Below are positions 22,085-35,575 of a DNA stretch of 64,000 bases, in pieces. Every line of letters begins with the position of its first letter. Positions within the stretch are counted from its first letter, which is position 1. Source of the DNA: Glandiceps talaboti (Eukaryota; Hemichordata; Enteropneusta; Spengelidae); assembly GCF_964340395.1 (NCBI RefSeq), contig NC_135565.1, forward strand, positions 17,224,709 to 17,288,708, read 5' to 3'. Under the pieces are notes generated by a model. The model did not search any database and was not told the DNA's origin. It worked only from the letters and a program-made list of their open reading frames with translations. The position numbers were made by a program, and so were the translations under genes.

Positions 22085-25000
22085 TGGAATGAGCATAGTA
22101 TGTGATTATTCTATTATCAATTCACGAAGTTAACTATAAAAACAAGAATAATTGAAAATTTAAAAAAAGAGAAAACAGATACATAGGGAATAACATTAGT
22201 ATAAAATGTGTTTGTGACTTGTTTGATGTTTTGAATATCTCAAACAATTCTACTGATACGATCGTTTTGATCTTGATATCTCCTGAGACTTCATTACTGA
22301 CTTTTAAATAGGAGGGAAGGAGTCTGCATGACGTCCTTGTTAATTGGATCTCAATAGTAAATCGTCTCTTCTCATTTTCGATACGGTATCACGGTACTAA
22401 TTATTACGTCTTTACCTTCTCCCCGATAACATTGACGTTGCCTAGTCGCATCTACTTATCTATTCATGTGATATCACGACCGTTTTTTTCTCGTTAAATA
22501 AAGTTTGAATTTCCTTTTTGTTTCGTTAGTATGTGATAAGATCAACGTAAGTTGCTGCTGAGCCCACGCATCTCTGTGTACTAAACAGAGTGTGAATAGT
22601 CTGCTAGATTCATGATTAGTAACCTATTTTGTCAAACTGCCAGCTAACATTTCTCTAGTGTGTAAGTTCCAGTCCGTACCCTTAGCTACGATCAGAGTGT
22701 ATAAAATTTACTCCGGCAATGGCGCTATTGAAACAAATAAAGTGCCAATAACAAATAACACGTGTGAGAATACCCTTCCTGTACAGAAGGAAAAAAGTCA
22801 CCAAGTCCCGGAAAACGTGTGGAAGGTACTATAATTGTAGAGAACACCTCTTTTGAAACGTTCACGTGGAGGTAAGTAAATGAAGGGGAACGTGACAAGA
22901 AAGTGCATTTATACAATTCAATAACATTTACGAGTAAATAGAATACGCGCAAACATGCCAAAAAATAGAGAACTAGCTAGGATACACTTTTCCCAATAAA
23001 CATTAACCCCATTTACTGTTGGCACTGTAGTATGCAATATGTCAGCATTTAGAATACGATTGATATTACAGACAATTGGATCTGATACTATAAATAGGCG
23101 TAATGTCAGAACTGTCAATAAAGTTGTTGGCCACTCAATTTCCGAGAGAACGGCAGTTCTTATATGATGAATGCATTACAGAGGCTTCATGTATCGTTTT
23201 TTTTCCAAAAAATAATATTTCAGACAACTGCCTGTCACTGTAAATATTCATTTGCTTCACCAGCTTCAATATCCGCATTTAATCGATTTGAAGTATAATT
23301 TGTGGGTAGATATTAAAGGATCATTATAAATTAAGAGAATATAACATTATCTCAAATTAAAAAGCGTGTAAGAGACAAATTAAGGCATATGAGTTATCTT
23401 CTAGACGAACGTCTGTCAGTTTTAAAGTGAACCACGCCCATTTTACGCAGGGTTTGTGCCTTTTCGAGATTCCCAGTCAGAAGAATGAAATATAAGCCAT
23501 TTGTAATTTTCAATTTGTAAACATACCCCACGCCTTTCCCCTGCCCTGATGTCCCATCGGTCACCCTGTACATAAAGACACCATGACTGCGACAAAGAAC
23601 CTATGAATATATAATATATTCTCTGTCGTTGCACACATCCGAGATCCGAGCGAACAACATGAGAATTGTCTAACTCTCTCGAGATTTTGTTATAATCCCG
23701 TTCTTGATCACTTTCCAGATCACATGTCACATTAGCATATCAGGTTTTGCTATATAACAGTTGACGATGTCACAAACATAGCGATTGAATAAGGAGATAT
23801 TGCGGTGTAAAGATTGTTCTCGTTGCTGGCACCTACAGGGTAAGTGAAACACTTCCTTGTCTTTGCAAGTGTTGAATACATTTGTTTTCTCTCGAGCTCC
23901 GGTATCCATTTCACTCCATGATTATGTGTTATATGTCTATGATATCAGAAATTACCACGCATATTGAGCTTACATTTACAAAGTAAAATATGCTCCGAAT
24001 GAAACCATCGGTTTGATTACTTCCAAAATCAAAATTCATTATATGATTACGCTCGGAAAAAAGTAACAATACATTTGCTAGGTATATGTTTAAAAACGTG
24101 TACCTTTCTTTGGACTTCTTGAAGGATACACACTAGTCTATATTCTTTTCCTGAACAATTTCAATTACGTTTCGTCAGCAGGAATATTAGCATATTTGAA
24201 AAGAAAGTTTTAACAATACGCACACCAATTCTGTATGAATATTTACTCAGCGAGAGCAGTTTTTTGCTTTTCAAGTTAATTTTACTTTAAAACCCCCAAA
24301 ATGTGTTGAAAAGGGAAACGCAGAAATGTTGTACTATTGCATTTAGATTTATTATCTAACTAACGGAAAGTTATTTGTGTGAAACATATTTGGCACAATT
24401 TCGATGAACATCGACAGTTATGTAGATACTGTATACTTGTATACAGTTAGACATGTAAACAATTGAAGCAAATGCTTAAGCCGATTACTTATAGACTTTG
24501 AATTCTCAAATAAGTCACACCAGAACGTTTTTCTTTTAATATATATGTTCATAATATACTTGTATACGGCCATAAGGAAATAAAAGTTAAGAATTAAGTG
24601 GCGGTAGAAACAAACGATTATTTTGTGGTATACTTATTCTGCAGGCAAGGTAGAGGTCGTCTAATCCAGTTATCGCTTTGTTTGTACAAGGTTACTACAT
24701 ATGTAGGTGTACCGTTTATTTTGCTAAACAATTTGCGCACGAAAGTGGAATTCGAAATTTTGGAAACGAGTGGCACTGAATACAAAACTGAACTGATACG
24801 CAAATAATTGTAGCAGTTATTTTACTATTATAGCCTAACACAAGGTAGTTGCAGAGTTAATTTAAGAACCGTGTCTAAGTAGTGAACCGTTTTCAGATAA
24901 AGTTCTGCTACTATTCCTTCAACGTTCCGATTTTGCCAGTCACAAGCGGTGCTGCCACAAACAGCTTGTGACGATTTTCTGCTTAGAATAATATTTCATT

Positions 25001-27865
25001 AATCACTATAAAAATATATTGCTAATCAAATAAATATATTTTTCACTGCATATTCATACATTGCTTGTTACATAACACAGAGTACCAAACATGCACTGAG
25101 TTCACAGTTTTCGGTGAAGTTGTTAGTTTACGGTATGGGTTTGTAATCTAGTAGACTGGCCAACCTTGGCCTTATAAATAATTTACATCAGATTACACTT
25201 TGATAACAAATGTAAATTCGCTGCTAGTAGGTAGCTGTAGCAGCTTGAGACAAGCTAACTTGAAGATTTTGTCGCACTTCGTCGTAATTTTCATAGCAAA
25301 ACAAATCGAAGCATTGGCAGATTCGGTGGATTTATACAGGTTATGTTAATATTGATAAGAATGTGAGAAACCTACAACAAACAGCATACAACAAGTCTAT
25401 TACACTAACTACGAAATGTTTCATCTATACTGCAGACCCAATTATGTTCCAAAAAAAGTAATTTCCATTGTAGACTCATTACTACACATTGTAGGGGTAT
25501 ATCACTAGATAACACAACGCTAGTGGACAGGACAAGTAACTACATTTCAATTTACGTCCTCGCTAGGCTAATGGTTAATCAGTGCGTGTGATCTCTGAAG
25601 TAGAATGTTCATGTTGTAGTAATGTATGCCTACAGCTATATGTAGTTACCCATATCGAGTCCGTAACACACTGCTGGTTGTACAGACTAACGCATCAGGA
25701 ATTACCAAACTACACATAATATGTATTTGGAAAGGCTTCAGCAATATAGTGATATCCCTATATAGGAGTTCTTATACAGACAGTTAAATATGTTAAAGGC
25801 CTATATGAAATATCTCATCAAACTGTAATTTAAGTATAATACTATTTACATGGCCACAGTCCTACATATGACTTCATTTCTTGGTAAGTGGCAATACGTG
25901 ATTGTCTACTTTTGGATATGACATATATGAAATGAGACACGAGAAAGAAATTCTCGAACAGTCTTAAAATTGCTGCACCTGCTCTTTCCTATATGAGACA
26001 CCATCAATATTTATGTCTTCAAAATGTACGTTTTAAAGGGGCGTGGTGTCGATATTTCTTTCTTTATGTGTATAAAGTGAAGATATAGTTTGATTACAAA
26101 TACTGAAATAAAATATCTAACATTTTACACGTGATCGAAAATTGACAGATCATTTTCTTCCAGTATGGAAAATCTTCGTACGTTTTTTAAAACTGAAAAT
26201 GAAAACGCTGTCTCGGATATGCAGGTGGACAGGTTTTGTAATTAGATAATATGCAAATGTTCAGGTAATATCAGCAAGTACCCATGTAATGAACTATACA
26301 AATGATCAGGTGAGAGCCTATTTTATACATGCAAATTACTAATAACATCGCAAATTGACTAGATTAATGTATATCCAGTTGGATAATACTCATCTTCTTT
26401 ATAATTTCGAACAACACATGGCTGGTATAATAGAACATTTTAAACCTTACAACTGCCCTCCGAAGAAAATTGCTTGGAAACATTTGGTCGATTAGTAATT
26501 AACTAGTTGGTGTAAGCAAAATTGTTCTTACGCTGTACTCTTGCCTAATTTTGTTCAACCCAATATTCTGTGTCATTAGTGAGGAATCTTTATTAATTTT
26601 CATCTGAACAAAACGCATGTACGATTTCTTGTTATAAACATGAACACGGTTGTGTCTAAACTCGGCTATCCAATTTCTGAATCACTAGTCACGTCTTACT
26701 AGCTGCGGGACGAGCTGTTCTAATGCTATATCATTACGCTAGGGGAGACTATGTTACTCTTTCAATCAATCCCATTACCTGGAGTAATTTTTCAGAAGAA
26801 AGCCACAGGTATTGGAGACCGTTTAATCGGAAATCATGTTACACTTGTTAAACATTCCTCTACCTGATTTCCGCGGCTATTAGTATAGTAAGCAGAGAAG
26901 GGTTGTTAATCCAGAGAACAGGGTTATAGAAACGTATCAAAGTACATTATCTGCCAGAAGACAATACTCACTCTGAGACATTTGAATGTCGATCACTATA
27001 CTTTTTTTCATGTCTAGCTTATTTCAACCTTTACATCAATACTTGACCTATAGGCGTTGATCTAATGATCTATTAACAGACAACACGTGAAATACATCGG
27101 ATCATGATCATATCTTTAAATGAGATCACAGTATGTATGCTCATCATGGAAGATCTATGACAAACACACAAGTTCTCTTCTTCCACTTTGGATTTACAGA
27201 CATGTTTCGAACAAATCACGTTCTTCCTTCAGTTTTTAAACCAGATCTGACACAATGATCCTTATTTAGTCATAAAATAAAAAAGATGTACCTGGAAGTC
27301 CTGAACAAGATGGATGTGTGAACAGTTAAGATTCAATATGTAAACCCGGGTGTGGAAATATTTGTTAGTTTTGTAAATCTAACTGGTCATCTCTTTGATA
27401 ATGGGATCATTGAACAATGGGATTTCAAACTATCTTAGCGCACTTGTTTAGTTTTTAAGGTTCAATCCTGATGACATTTGCGAGTGTAATATTCCCATCA
27501 TGTATAGCACTCTTGTAAAAGTAAAATAGTGTTATTATTAATATTTTTCATTCATCCTATGATTGCCATAATCGGTATGATTTTGAATTTCTTTGATGTT
27601 ACGGTTTCATATCCTGACAATACGTCTTGATATGAACTTAATTGGGTAACAGCAGAGCTTGAAATGTCTTCATGTAATCATTAGAGTGTCGGCACATTAG
27701 AACTAACAGACATCATATGTCTTTCAATTTCCGTTTACACAATCAGTGAGGCAATTCCTACCAATATGTATAAAAATATACCATGCTGACTTGGACTGTA
27801 GGATTAATGGATTAACTTGAAATAGGACGCAACATATTAACAGACCTATTCTTTACTATATAGTT
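22085..27865. other. 5.8-kb gene-free AT-rich stretch
   Basis: This is the longest span without a repeat array or recognisable element. A 95-codon minus-strand frame at 23443-23730 has a non-ATG start and no family motif. A consensus donor-like gaggtaagt (22869-22877) is isolated. A perfect 9-bp inverted repeat at 24939-24972 is listed separately. Confidence 0.35.
24939..24972. other. Perfect 9-bp hairpin
   Basis: GTCACAAGC (24939-24947) pairs exactly with GCTTGTGAC (24964-24972) around a 16-nt loop. It has no visible gene context. Confidence 0.5.
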
Positions 27866-27871
27866 TTGACT

Positions 27872-27997
27872 GACATAACATAGCAAAGCATAGCATAACA
27901 TAGCATAACATAACATGACATGACAGAACATAACATAACATTACATAACACAATTTTATCATGTGATAACATATATGATATGATATGATATGATATC
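27872..27997. repeat. (CATAA)n pentamer array with (GATAT)n tail
   Basis: CATAA/CATAG/CATGA units fill about 80 bp, followed by a short gatat tandem. The pentamer matches the one at the start of the 12.7-kb satellite. Confidence 0.9.
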
Positions 27998-27999
27998 CT

Positions 28000-30900
28000 G
28001 TAATATATTTTATCATATATCTAAATTACAACAATTATTATATCGAGTTAATAGCAACTTTAACTGGTGTTCTTTTGTAACATAAATATCACAACATATA
28101 TATCTACATATTATGATATACGTATATAGCCTGAAAACAATCCTTGTGTACGTGTGTACGAAAAAGATAACAAACGTCGTGATGTTTGTTTTCTATATTA
28201 TTTGTGCAATACACAAGCCAAAATGTCATATTCCAAACATTTTCTATAGATGGCACGTAGTGATATTGTAATCCTAAAGTTTTTCCTCGCTAAATGAATC
28301 TGGAAAAGATGTCCCTCGAAAAATGTCACTATATGGCCAAGTCAAATTCAAATCAGTATTCCAGTCATACTGTACAATAGTAAACTTCTCATTACCTCGG
28401 CATCCTGTCCAAACAATTATCACAGTCATTTTATTCTTCAGTACTATTTCGTCTTGAGGATATTATTTAAGTATCATAACAGCTGTTCTTTTACTATAAT
28501 ATGGTGATACTCTAGCAGTTGTCTTTAAGTGTATCCTTTGATGATAAAATTAAGATTCTTTGTTTCTTCAAATATCTGACCTTTATTTAGATTTGATTGA
28601 TTGTATGGCATTTTGTTTTTGAATATGTACTACTTAGATGTTTCAAAAATTGAATTCCGATTCTAATGCAGTTATTTAGTACATGTTGAAAGATAGATAG
28701 ATGATAAACAGTGCAACCTTGCACTAGGGACCAAATGATGCATCGCAGCATAGTAATAGAACGAAAGCAAATCACAGGTATTGTGTTTCTTTGCCAAATA
28801 CCCTGCCGCTGTAATCAATCTACAGTATTAGCAAATGTTATTGCCCCTGTCAGTATCCCCAAAATGGAACAAAGAAAGACAAAGAGGGCGAACTTTTTCA
28901 ATTTCATAAACGTTTCATTCGAGTCTGTTATATGTCAAAAGCAATTACTTTTCATAATTATGCCATGAAAACTGTAAAAGGTGAATGGGATATCACGTAT
29001 CAAGTTATTAGCTTTTTAAATTAACGCCAAATGTTAGATAGAGAATGAAAATATGATCTGGTAAGTACAATATGAACCTATATTCCTGACGACTGATTGT
29101 TGCATTTGGGTGTAATTGATGTATATGTCATCACATAGACCAGATGACTCATTCATTTGAATCGGCCATAACTAATTTCCTATGCTAATATAACGAATTT
29201 CAAATAAAGGCAGTGCATTTGTTTTTCTAATTGGTTGTAACCCAATCTTTGTGTTCGCTGAAATGAGTCGTAATATTCTACAAACGGAATATGCAAATAA
29301 ACGAGTTATTAGTTGATATTAGGGCATTTAAGCTTTAGAAAGAACAAACAAAGGACGTCTGAACTTTATTGATATTAACAAAAGAGAACAATGAAATAGT
29401 AAAATCACTAAGTGCTGTATTGTGCAAGTACTATGCAAAGTTTAAAAACGTAAATAACGTTTTGCTAAAATGTTACTAAAATTGGTTAACCAGTCTACAA
29501 CTTAACTAGAGACTGAATGCCTACAGGTGAAATAACATCTGCAGTTAGTAAATATCTTTTAATTTGATATAAGGAACGTTTTGTTTGTATAGAGCATACT
29601 ATAGTTTAAGTGTAAATGAATGAAGAAGTGATGCGAGGAAAGCAACGAACGAAAGGTTCTATCGTAAAAATGGCACTATGTGATGCATGTGGAGCGAACG
29701 ATCGCGTCCTAGTTTGCATATCATTTGCATATAGGTATGTAATAATGTTTTTCGGCATTACACTGCAGTGAAAATAACTCGTATGCTCGCACACCAGTGC
29801 AATATGTAATCTAACTACCCCGTGCTAAAGACACAACTCAAACCCGTAACAACCATCATGAGTGTACCAAGAACACGCGGGGTTATCCAGCATGGTAATA
29901 TTGTGATTAATTTTTATAAGATCCCATATTTTAGACGCGAAGTAAAATACACAATGCCAACCTTTCAAACATTATTTGCTCTCTATATTTATAGTGACAC
30001 AGTACAGAAATTTAAGGTCTAACGTAGTCAATACGTTTGTTCAAGTCTTTATTTATATGACGTTTCGGGGTGTAACCTTTTTTCAGATTAACGTAGTAGA
30101 CACACCATAAAAGTATAGATTAGAGGAAAATACACACCAAATAACAGAATTTGATAGGTACAATTGATATCCGAATAAAGATAAAGGGTTAATCCATACT
30201 CACTAAAAAAGACTGTGTAGAAGTAGCTTCTGTTGAACTTCTGATGTTGGAATATGCTCATCAGAAGAGGCAATTTAAATAGATGGTAAGGCTGGAAAAT
30301 TAAAAGATGCCAAATAGGAATGAACTGGCAGCGGAATGCACAGCGTACAATGAACTATTTAAATTAAGACTAAGGGGTGTTTGTAGTTGATGTATGTAGA
30401 GTTATAGTACTAGTGACAAGTACTAAGTTTATAATCTTTCCCACCCAGATGACTCTTAATAAGAATCGATTACATAATTTCATTGTCGCGGCATTAAAAG
30501 TAATCATGGTATTAAAATTCGACGTTAGGCAGAGTTTGAATACCTTAAGCTTATTATATAACAGTTATTCGATTTTATGGTTTACCGAACTATGTCATCG
30601 AATTTTTTATGTATTATAGACTATTAAGATGAAAGTACATTTCCATTTTTTTTACTGGGAACGATGTAGACGGTTTTGATGAAATAAATTTTTTGGGGGG
30701 ATTTCACGGGATGTGAATCAAGTCTGTATATCTCACTTTCTATAGCCGGCGATAGTTTGATAAGTCGTGATCTAGACAAAGAAATACATCATCACCAAAA
30801 AGACCAGACGTGTGACGCCTGACTTCATCAGCTGAGATAGCTTTCACATGCATTAATAACAGCGGAACATTCTTGCACGATTACTCAATAGTCATTTCAC

Positions 30901-31510
30901 TGTAGCAAAAACGCCTTTTCTTGATCACATCACGCTTGAGTTTACCTTTTAGTAAGAGACTGCGACAAATCAGTTTTGACGGCCGATAAAAGTCCTCATT
31001 GTCGGCAAATGCATATATCGGCCATTTCCCATTGCAGTATAATTGTGCCCCGCAATTAATTGTAATAGAGTTAACAGACAAGTTGTCGGAAATGTAGTCT
31101 TGTAAATTTAAACCATGCAGTTCGTTAAAATATTAGGGTACCAGATTTATCACTTCAACAAATGGTTTTGAAGTGTGCACTCACAACCACATAATTAGTT
31201 TATGTACTTTAGAGATAGATTCTTTAAAGTAATGGTTTCCTTTGCTTTTTCTTAACTTTATTCGTTGTTTAATGGGGTTAACACTTTGTTGTGCGGATTG
31301 GCAGTATATTTTCAGTGCGAATAAAATGGCATCTTAATGTTGTACTAAACTATAGAGTACAGGATAAAGTAATCCTGGAAATTTAACATGATGAAGAACA
31401 GTCCTCCTTGCGAGTAACTAAACACTGTTTGTGTTAGCAAAAATAGAAAAATGAAACTCGCTACCTTTAAAGTTATTTAACAAATACAGCAAGCTAATGT
31501 TAAGTGTTCT
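28000..31510. other. Gene-free stretch with one candidate exon
   Basis: Several 60-85-codon frames lack recognisable motifs. A stretch at 30040-30095 (tttatatgacgtttcggggtg followed by ttttttcag) resembles the GACGTTTCGG...TTCAG motif near Penelope-like element ends, but no RT or GIY-YIG frame is seen. The minus-strand frame at 30881-31081 is listed separately. Confidence 0.3.
30881..31081 (-). CDS. Candidate coding exon, unknown function
   Basis: A 66-codon minus-strand frame ends at TAA 30881-30883. It opens with TTG rather than ATG, so it would have to be an internal or terminal exon. The peptide looks balanced, with a hydrophobic-aromatic core (KWPIYAFADNEDFYRPSKL) and a basic C-terminal part (KGKLKRDVIKKRRF). 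It sits in a less AT-rich patch than its flanks. No protein family is recognised and no clear acceptor was located upstream. It could equally be a transposon fragment or a chance frame. Confidence 0.18.
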   Translation of the reverse strand: MSVNSITINCGAQLYCNGKWPIYAFADNEDFYRPSKLICRSLLLKGKLKRDVIKKRRFCYSEMTIE

Positions 31511-31517
31511 AGAGCAT

Positions 31518-31936
31518 TGGTTCAACGTACGTACGTACGTGTGTATGTTCGTGTGTATATGTTTGTATGTATGTATGTATGTATGTATGTATGTATGTAT
31601 GTATGTATGTATGTATGTATGTATGTATGTATGTATGTATGCATGTATGTATGTATGTATGTATGCATGTGTGTATGTATGTATGTATGTATGTGTGTAT
31701 GTATGTATGTATGTATGTATGTGTGTATGTATGTATGTGTGTATGTATGTATGTATGTATGTATGTATGTATGTATGCATGTGTGTATGTATGTATGTAT
31801 GTATGTATGTATGTATGTATGTATGTATGTACGTACGTACGTACGTATGTATGTATGTATGTGTGTATGCATGTATGTATGCATGTGTGTATGTATGTAT
31901 GTATGTATGTATGTATGTATGTATGTATGTATGTAT
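31518..31936. repeat. (GTAT)n microsatellite, ~420 bp
   Basis: This is one of the two longest simple arrays here. GTAT units are broken by regularly recurring GTGT and GCAT variants and by two self-complementary GTAC runs (31528-31540 and about 31829-31846). The variants cluster, suggesting block duplications of about 60-70 bp within the array. Confidence 0.98.
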
Positions 31937-31939
31937 ACT

Positions 31940-32365
31940 ATAGCAAATGTACAGAACATTAATTCTTACTTTCGTCCTAATATGTGACTAGGGGTACTAA
32001 TTTGCACAGTTGATGTTTAACATGCATTGTATAAAACCAATTAAGGGTAAATTACAACATCCTTCGGTCATGGAATTAGACGTTGGATTAAGAACACCGA
32101 CATTCCCCTGCTACCTTAATTTGTTTTAAATTACTATAGAATGTGGTTACATAATACGATAGGCAACAGCAACACCTTAATTTGTTTGAAAGAAGAGTTC
32201 TTTCTAAATTTCATAGGATACATGTAACTTTGTTCATCCGAGGTTTCTGTTAGACAGGGATGTAATTATTGCATGTAAACCTAATACGTTTCCCCATATC
32301 ACTTATATATCACATATATGTTCAGAAATAACCTCTTCTGTCTATTATCAGTGACGTGACGAATC
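31940..32365. other. Gene-free stretch
   Basis: No feature recognised. Confidence 0.4.
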
Positions 32366-32370
32366 GTAGT

Positions 32371-32397
32371 ACATACATACATACATACATACATACA

Positions 32398-32429
<32 letters not shown>

Positions 32430-32441
32430 CACATACATACA
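32371..32441. repeat. (CATA)n microsatellite
   Basis: About 70 bp of CATA units, ending against a GC-rich patch. Confidence 0.97.
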
Positions 32442-32444
32442 TAT

Positions 32445-32625
32445 AGGTGGCGTCGGAGGAACCATCACAGGGAAGAGTCGTTTATCAAGTAGCCGGCCGG
32501 ACGAAGCAAACCCTTCGTCTGACCGTTCTAATATTCATGAATTAACAATACCGCGGTCAAGTCTTTTCTGTATACTGTTTGAAGCGGCGGCCGCCGCCCT
32601 GTGGGCGCGAAGTCATTAGGAGGTG
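32445..32625. promoter_or_regulatory. CpG-rich patch, possible regulatory element
   Basis: About 180 bp is much richer in CpG than its surroundings. It includes gccggccgg, ccgcgg and the 12-bp palindrome CGGCGGCCGCCG near 32584-32597. No promoter motif or coding frame explains it. It may be a conserved non-coding element, an insertion or a short CpG island. Confidence 0.3.
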
Positions 32626-32951
32626 CGAAGCACGTATAGTAGTGATAAAAGTACATAATTATCACAATTGGCATTTTAATATGTAGTAGAAAAGGCACGA
32701 AATAACGCCGACAAATGGAGCTGACGACATAATTTACAACCTGCGTTGCCTACGTTCCCGACTGTCTGATCAGCCCAAATGTCGCGATCTACTGTTTTCA
32801 TGAAACACCCGTATCCTTAGCCTAGATACTGTGAGGCAAACATCTACAAGTATCTGGGTCGTTTGTAAACTCCATGTATTTCTTATGGAGATAAACTAGC
32901 TAAATATGATAAACACAGCTAAATAACAGTAAATTAGCGTGATACATTATT

Positions 32952-33266
32952 GTTCTAAATTTATTAGCTGAAGTTTGGAACGTCTTCGACCGAGTGATTT
33001 TGTTTGTACTAAGGTTGTATCGGATATTTACGATAATTAGCGCGGCCGTTCTAAATAACATTCTAAATATATAACTTAGCAGAAGTTTAGAATATCATCG
33101 GTCTAGGTTTTTTTAAACCAATGATATATCGGATATTAATAATAATTAACGCGTTCTAAATAGCATTCTAAATTTATAAATTAGCTAAAATGTAGCACGT
33201 CCCTGGCTGAGTGAATTTTTGTACCAAGGATACACCAGATATTTACGATAATTAGCGCGTTCTAGG
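32952..33266. repeat. Three-copy minisatellite, ~106-bp unit
   Basis: Units start at ttctaaat near 32953, 33061 and 33166. Shared blocks are aaattta-(t)tagc, a central gt-acca/tact-agg segment, and a conserved cgatattta-cgataattagcgcgttcta end. Copies have drifted by an estimated 20-30%, so the duplication is old, yet the terminal attarcgcgttcta block remains nearly intact. Confidence 0.8.
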
Positions 33267-33379
33267 AGTTGTTGGAAACACCCTATTTTAATGGCAAAGA
33301 CCCAAAATCTTTCAGTAAAAAGAAGTTGCTACACTGTTGACACAGTTCAGCACTTCATTAGAAACATTTAACACCTCCC

Positions 33380-33535
33380 AGTACATCGCTGTGTCGGCCC
33401 ACAGGAAGACGCAGCGGAAACAGCCGCTGCTAAACGTCCACTTGCCGTATGTCTGTCTAATTAACACTAAAAATCATCCCGACGGAGAGCGCTGCGTCCA
33501 CCTGCAGTCAGTGCCGCGGCGGGACGCAGACTTGA
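33380..33535. promoter_or_regulatory. GC-rich hairpin-bearing patch, possible conserved non-coding element
   Basis: A sharp GC- and CpG-rich island sits between AT-rich flanks. GCAGCGG and CCGCTGC form a 7-bp hairpin (near 33411-33430). A homeodomain-type TAATTAA (33459-33465) and an adjacent poly-A/T tract at 33536-33570 follow. The local open frame (33337-33621) has no recognisable motif. The pattern suggests a regulatory or structured element, but conservation cannot be tested here. Confidence 0.25.
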
Positions 33536-33549
33536 TAAAAAAATTAAAA

Positions 33550-33970
33550 TTAAATATTATAATAATTAAATCGGCGTCCGGTTGTTTCTTATGTAATATA
33601 AGGGTAATTGTAGGGCACTAGTCAAGGGAGTAGTCGTCAATTAGAAGTCAGGGGAAGTCTTTTTTTTTACGTTGATGCAACACACATTGCAACGGTAAAT
33701 TCACGCCAACTAACTCCTCATTTGGTCATGGCAATTAAGTATTGACATCCCCGCTAGTTACAAATGATCATGGTGAGATGACACTTAAAATACAATTAAT
33801 GTACTGGAAAATTGCATGATTAATTAAAAATATAATGAGATAAAACTATATAAAAGTGTTTCAGACAGATACATAGATGTGCAGTGTGTGTTTGGAAGCA
33901 AAGCTTATACATCAATTCTTGACGGTATGTATTGTTAATATTATCAATCATTTTTAGTTTCTGGTAATCA
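33550..33970. other. Gene-free AT-rich stretch
   Basis: No feature recognised. Confidence 0.4.
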
Positions 33971-33976
33971 TATAGC

Positions 33977-33978
<2 letters not shown>

Positions 33979-34018
<40 letters not shown>

Positions 34019-34104
34019 CCTCCAGCCGGGCGGCCGTTCGTTTGTCCGTCCATCCATCCATCCATCCATCCATCCATCCATCCGTCTCTATCTATCTATC
34101 TATC
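33979..34104. repeat. (CTGT)n, (CATC)n, (CTAT)n compound array
   Basis: Three short tetranucleotide arrays are split by a GC-rich spacer (about 34019-34045). Confidence 0.95.
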
Positions 34105-34109
34105 TACCT

Positions 34110-35525
34110 GTCCGTCGTCTGTCTCCTCATGGAGATCACAAAAGTGAGTCGGATTTTGGTAAATATATAAAAACTAATAAGCCATTGGATAAATAATTAA
34201 GTAATATCTTAAGAAAGCAATATTAAAATTTAATAATTTGTAAGTCGATGATACCAAAAGGTATGTACTCTTTGTAGTTTGTTGTTTATGCATTATATTT
34301 AACTGAAATGAGTCATTTGCATAATTAATGAATTTTACGATCAGGCAATATGGTAGTTCAGAGCTCTGCATTCCCACAATGCATGTACGGACAACTATCA
34401 AAAAGCTCTTACGGGAGGCATTCAGTTGATATCTTTGCAAGCCGATCTTTGTAAAAGCTGACATGTCAGCCACTTGCTTTTGAAGATCAAGATATTAAGT
34501 GTATGCAACAATATGCAATGTGATAAGATTGTTCCTTAGTCAATTTGACATAAACCCTGCGTGTGTTCACAACCCCAACCTTGTACTTGCGACCAACAGT
34601 GCACGATTTCTAGATGAAATTTCAGTTCGTGATCTTAACAGAAAGAGTTATTAACTTGTCTGTCTTCAGGGGGTTTCATTCTAATCAGTACTGCTGTAAC
34701 ATTCTGTACTACATGTAGTATGTTCTTGTACGATTAGATAATACTGAATTCCCTGAAGTCAATAAGCTATTTTCTTCATCTTTGTCACGTCCGGTTAACC
34801 ATTTCAGAGATAACACTTCAAAGCTAGCTACAGAACTTTGAAAGTCTCATTGTCTGCGAATGTTTGGGTTGGCAGACGTATCTACTGTATCTGTATTCCA
34901 CAAGGCCGACTTGAATTGAGTAAATATACGTTGAATTAGAAATGCATCCAGTTGATAAAATCTACTCGGCTCTTTAATACTAAGGTTAACGCATTTACGC
35001 TCAAGTGAAAGTTGGAGGAAAAGGACCACGAGTATTTGATTAATTCATACTGTTTTCTCTTGGTGTTTTTCTCCTCTTATCTTGAGATCCCTTTATCAGT
35101 GGTTTCCGCTTCTTATCTTCTGATAATTTGATCATGTTATCCTTAGAATGGTTAAATAATCACATCAAGCCGATTCCTTGTATTTTACCATAAATACACC
35201 GATAGCTGCTAAATTTACATATTCAGATATACAAATGATTACGCAAATGCTTTGCTATTATTTCGCCTGGAGAATATTTAATACTGCATGTTCGTCGTTT
35301 GTTGCCGATCACCACTTTGCTATTATGAATAGGAAAGCGTATATAAGGGAGTGTCCAGATTTTACTTCCAATGGGACCCTGGAGGATTTCCCTTTTCCTT
35401 GTGTATTTTTTTCATGCCCCCCCCCCCTATAAAAGCTTGGGAAAAATTGCTGCCCCCCTGCAAGTTCTTGATTTTATTTCCATGCCCCCCCCCCTTACTC
35501 ACATATTCAAACACTCTTTACATGC
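34110..35525. other. Gene-free stretch with a poly-C transposon-like fragment
   Basis: At 35345-35500, gggagtgtccagattttac is followed by two catgcccccccccc blocks about 75 bp apart. The layout resembles one end of the 1895-2684 element family but no partner end was found. Other frames here have no recognisable motif. Confidence 0.3.
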
Positions 35526-35526
35526 A

Positions 35527-35575
35527 CAATGTATGTATGTATGTATGTATGTATGTATGTATGTATGTATGTATA
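35527..35575. repeat. (GTAT)n microsatellite
   Basis: About 12 GTAT units. Confidence 0.96.

Noticed and set aside
23443-23730. 95-codon minus-strand frame
   Set aside because: It has a non-ATG start, no recognisable motif and no supporting splice or poly(A) signals. It is consistent with a chance frame.
31497-31987. Long open frames of about 145-156 codons on both strands (MYVC/IHTY repeats)
   Set aside because: They are translations of the GTAT array. All frames stay open because a 4-bp unit repeats every 12 bp without stops.
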